Positions 6,263 through 7,169 of a stretch of 7,169 nt of DNA are shown here, in pieces. The stretch is from Casimicrobiaceae bacterium (GTDB taxonomy: Bacteria; Pseudomonadota; Gammaproteobacteria; Burkholderiales; Casimicrobiaceae). Position 1 is the first letter of the stretch. Every line of letters begins with the position of its first letter. A program made the position numbers and the translations under genes. The stretch covers positions 1-7,169 of the forward strand of contig CATPAO010000251.1 of the NCBI GenBank assembly GCA_955652025.1. The letters run 5' to 3'. The notes under the pieces are model-generated. The model was not told where the DNA came from and searched no databases. It saw only the letters and a list, made by a program, of their open reading frames with translations.

Positions 6263-7169
6263 ATGCAACCCGATCGCACCGCCTTGCTCGCGCGCCTCAT
6301 GCATGAGCGCATTCTGATCCTCGACGGCGCGTGGGGCACAATGATCCAGGATCGGCACTTGAGCGAGGCCGATTTCCGCGGGCCTGCCGCGTGCGGATTG
6401 CATGATCACCGCGGGGATCTCAAAGGCAACAACGACATTCTGGTGCTGACGCGGCCCGACGTCGTGCGCGATATTCACGACGCCTATTTCGCGGCCGGCG
6501 CCGACATCACCGAAACGAACACGTTCAGCGCGACGCGCATCGCGCAATCCGATTACGGTCTCGAGGCGCGCGCGCAGGAGATCAATCGCGCGGCGGCGGC
6601 GATCGCGCGCGAGTGCGCGGATCGGTGGACGTTGAAGACGCCGGAACGGCCGCGCTTTGTCGCGGGATCGCTCGGACCGACCAACCGCACCGCGTCGATT
6701 TCGCCGGACGTCAACGATCCCGGCAAGCGCAACGTCACGTTCGACCAACTCGCGGCCGCATACGGCGAGTCGATCGAGGGTCTTGCGGAAGGCGGTGCGG
6801 ATCTCTTTCTGGTCGAGACGGTTTTCGACACGCTGAACGCCAAGGCGGCACTTTTCGCGCTCGAATCTTTCTTCGAGCGGATGGGGCGTCGCTGGCCGGT
6901 CATCGTCTCCGGCACGATCACCGATGCCTCGGGGCGCACGCTGTCCGGCCAGACGCCGGAAGCGTTCTGGAATTCGGTGCGCCACGTTCGTCCGCTCGCG
7001 GTCGGCCTGAACTGCGCGCTGGGCGCGGCGCTGATGCGGCCGTACATCGAGGAGATCGCGCGCGTGGCGGACACGTTCGTCTCCTGCTATCCGAACGCCG
7101 GTCTGCCCAACCCGATGTCGGACACCGGCTACGACGAAACGCCGGAACAGACGTCGCGGATGCTGAAGG
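6263..7169 (+). CDS. metH: Methionine synthase, cobalamin-dependent, N-terminal homocysteine-binding domain (runs off window end)
   Basis: MetH transfers a methyl group from methyltetrahydrofolate to homocysteine through cobalamin. The 302 codons present cover most of the homocysteine S-methyltransferase barrel: [15 protein letters not shown] (15-29), [43 protein letters not shown] (79-98), [18 protein letters not shown] (133-150), [35 protein letters not shown] (215-231) and GLNCALGA (248-255). Cys251 matches the first zinc ligand (Cys247 in E. coli); the paired cysteine ligands lie beyond the window. The start agrees within one residue with the E. coli N-terminus. No strong ribosome site is visible before the ATG. 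Some betaproteobacteria split metH after this domain; the window ends too soon to tell whether this is the short split form or the full-length enzyme. Confidence 0.94.
   Translation, partial: MQPDRTALLARLMHERILILDGAWGTMIQDRHLSEADFRGPAACGLHDHRGDLKGNNDILVLTRPDVVRDIHDAYFAAGADITETNTFSATRIAQSDYGLEARAQEINRAAAAIARECADRWTLKTPERPRFVAGSLGPTNRTASISPDVNDPGKRNVTFDQLAAAYGESIEGLAEGGADLFLVETVFDTLNAKAALFALESFFERMGRRWPVIVSGTITDASGRTLSGQTPEAFWNSVRHVRPLAVGLNCALGAALMRPYIEEIARVADTFVSCYPNAGLPNPMSDTGYDETPEQTSRMLK

Noticed and set aside
6113..6985. Minus-strand open frame of 290 codons opposite metH
   Set aside because: The plus strand carries unmistakable MetH motifs; the antisense product resembles nothing.

Overview
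The window is GC-rich, densely coding bacterial DNA. A betaproteobacterium is most likely (inference). The main support is the cluster birA, coaX (type III pantothenate kinase), then a small membrane-anchored SPOR protein, an arrangement I associate with Burkholderiales and relatives. The hpd, rhodanese and metH sequences also fit. No mobile element, CRISPR array, tRNA or rRNA was seen, and most of the window is housekeeping metabolism.

Layout. (1) Positions 1 to about 498 hold two gene fragments meeting head to head. The minus strand of the first ~215 bases encodes an internal piece of an Oar-like TonB-dependent receptor. From about 195-230 to 498 the plus strand encodes the C-terminus of an NAD-dependent epimerase/dehydratase-like SDR protein. 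Both lack their 5' parts at the junction, and base composition changes there (about 58% GC in 1-180, about 72% in 241-360), so a rearrangement or an assembly chimera is likely. (2) 646-1749: hpd, 4-hydroxyphenylpyruvate dioxygenase (tyrosine catabolism). (3) 1928-4934: a probable four-gene operon, birA, coaX, SPOR protein, GNAT acetyltransferase; the last three are joined by overlapping reading frames. (4) 4970-6116, minus strand: a rhodanese gene followed by a class I SAM-dependent methyltransferase gene, 13 bases apart, convergent with the GNAT gene. (5) 6263 to the end: the N-terminal 302 codons of metH (cobalamin-dependent methionine synthase), divergent from the rhodanese gene across a 146-base promoter region.

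How they fit together. birA and coaX both serve cofactor metabolism: biotin loading of acetyl-CoA carboxylase and the first step from pantothenate to CoA. The GNAT enzyme would consume acetyl-CoA. MetH regenerates methionine, the precursor of the SAM used by the neighbouring methyltransferase. These links are inferred from position and may be coincidental. I found no convincing new multi-gene system; the strongest anomaly is the junction near position 210.
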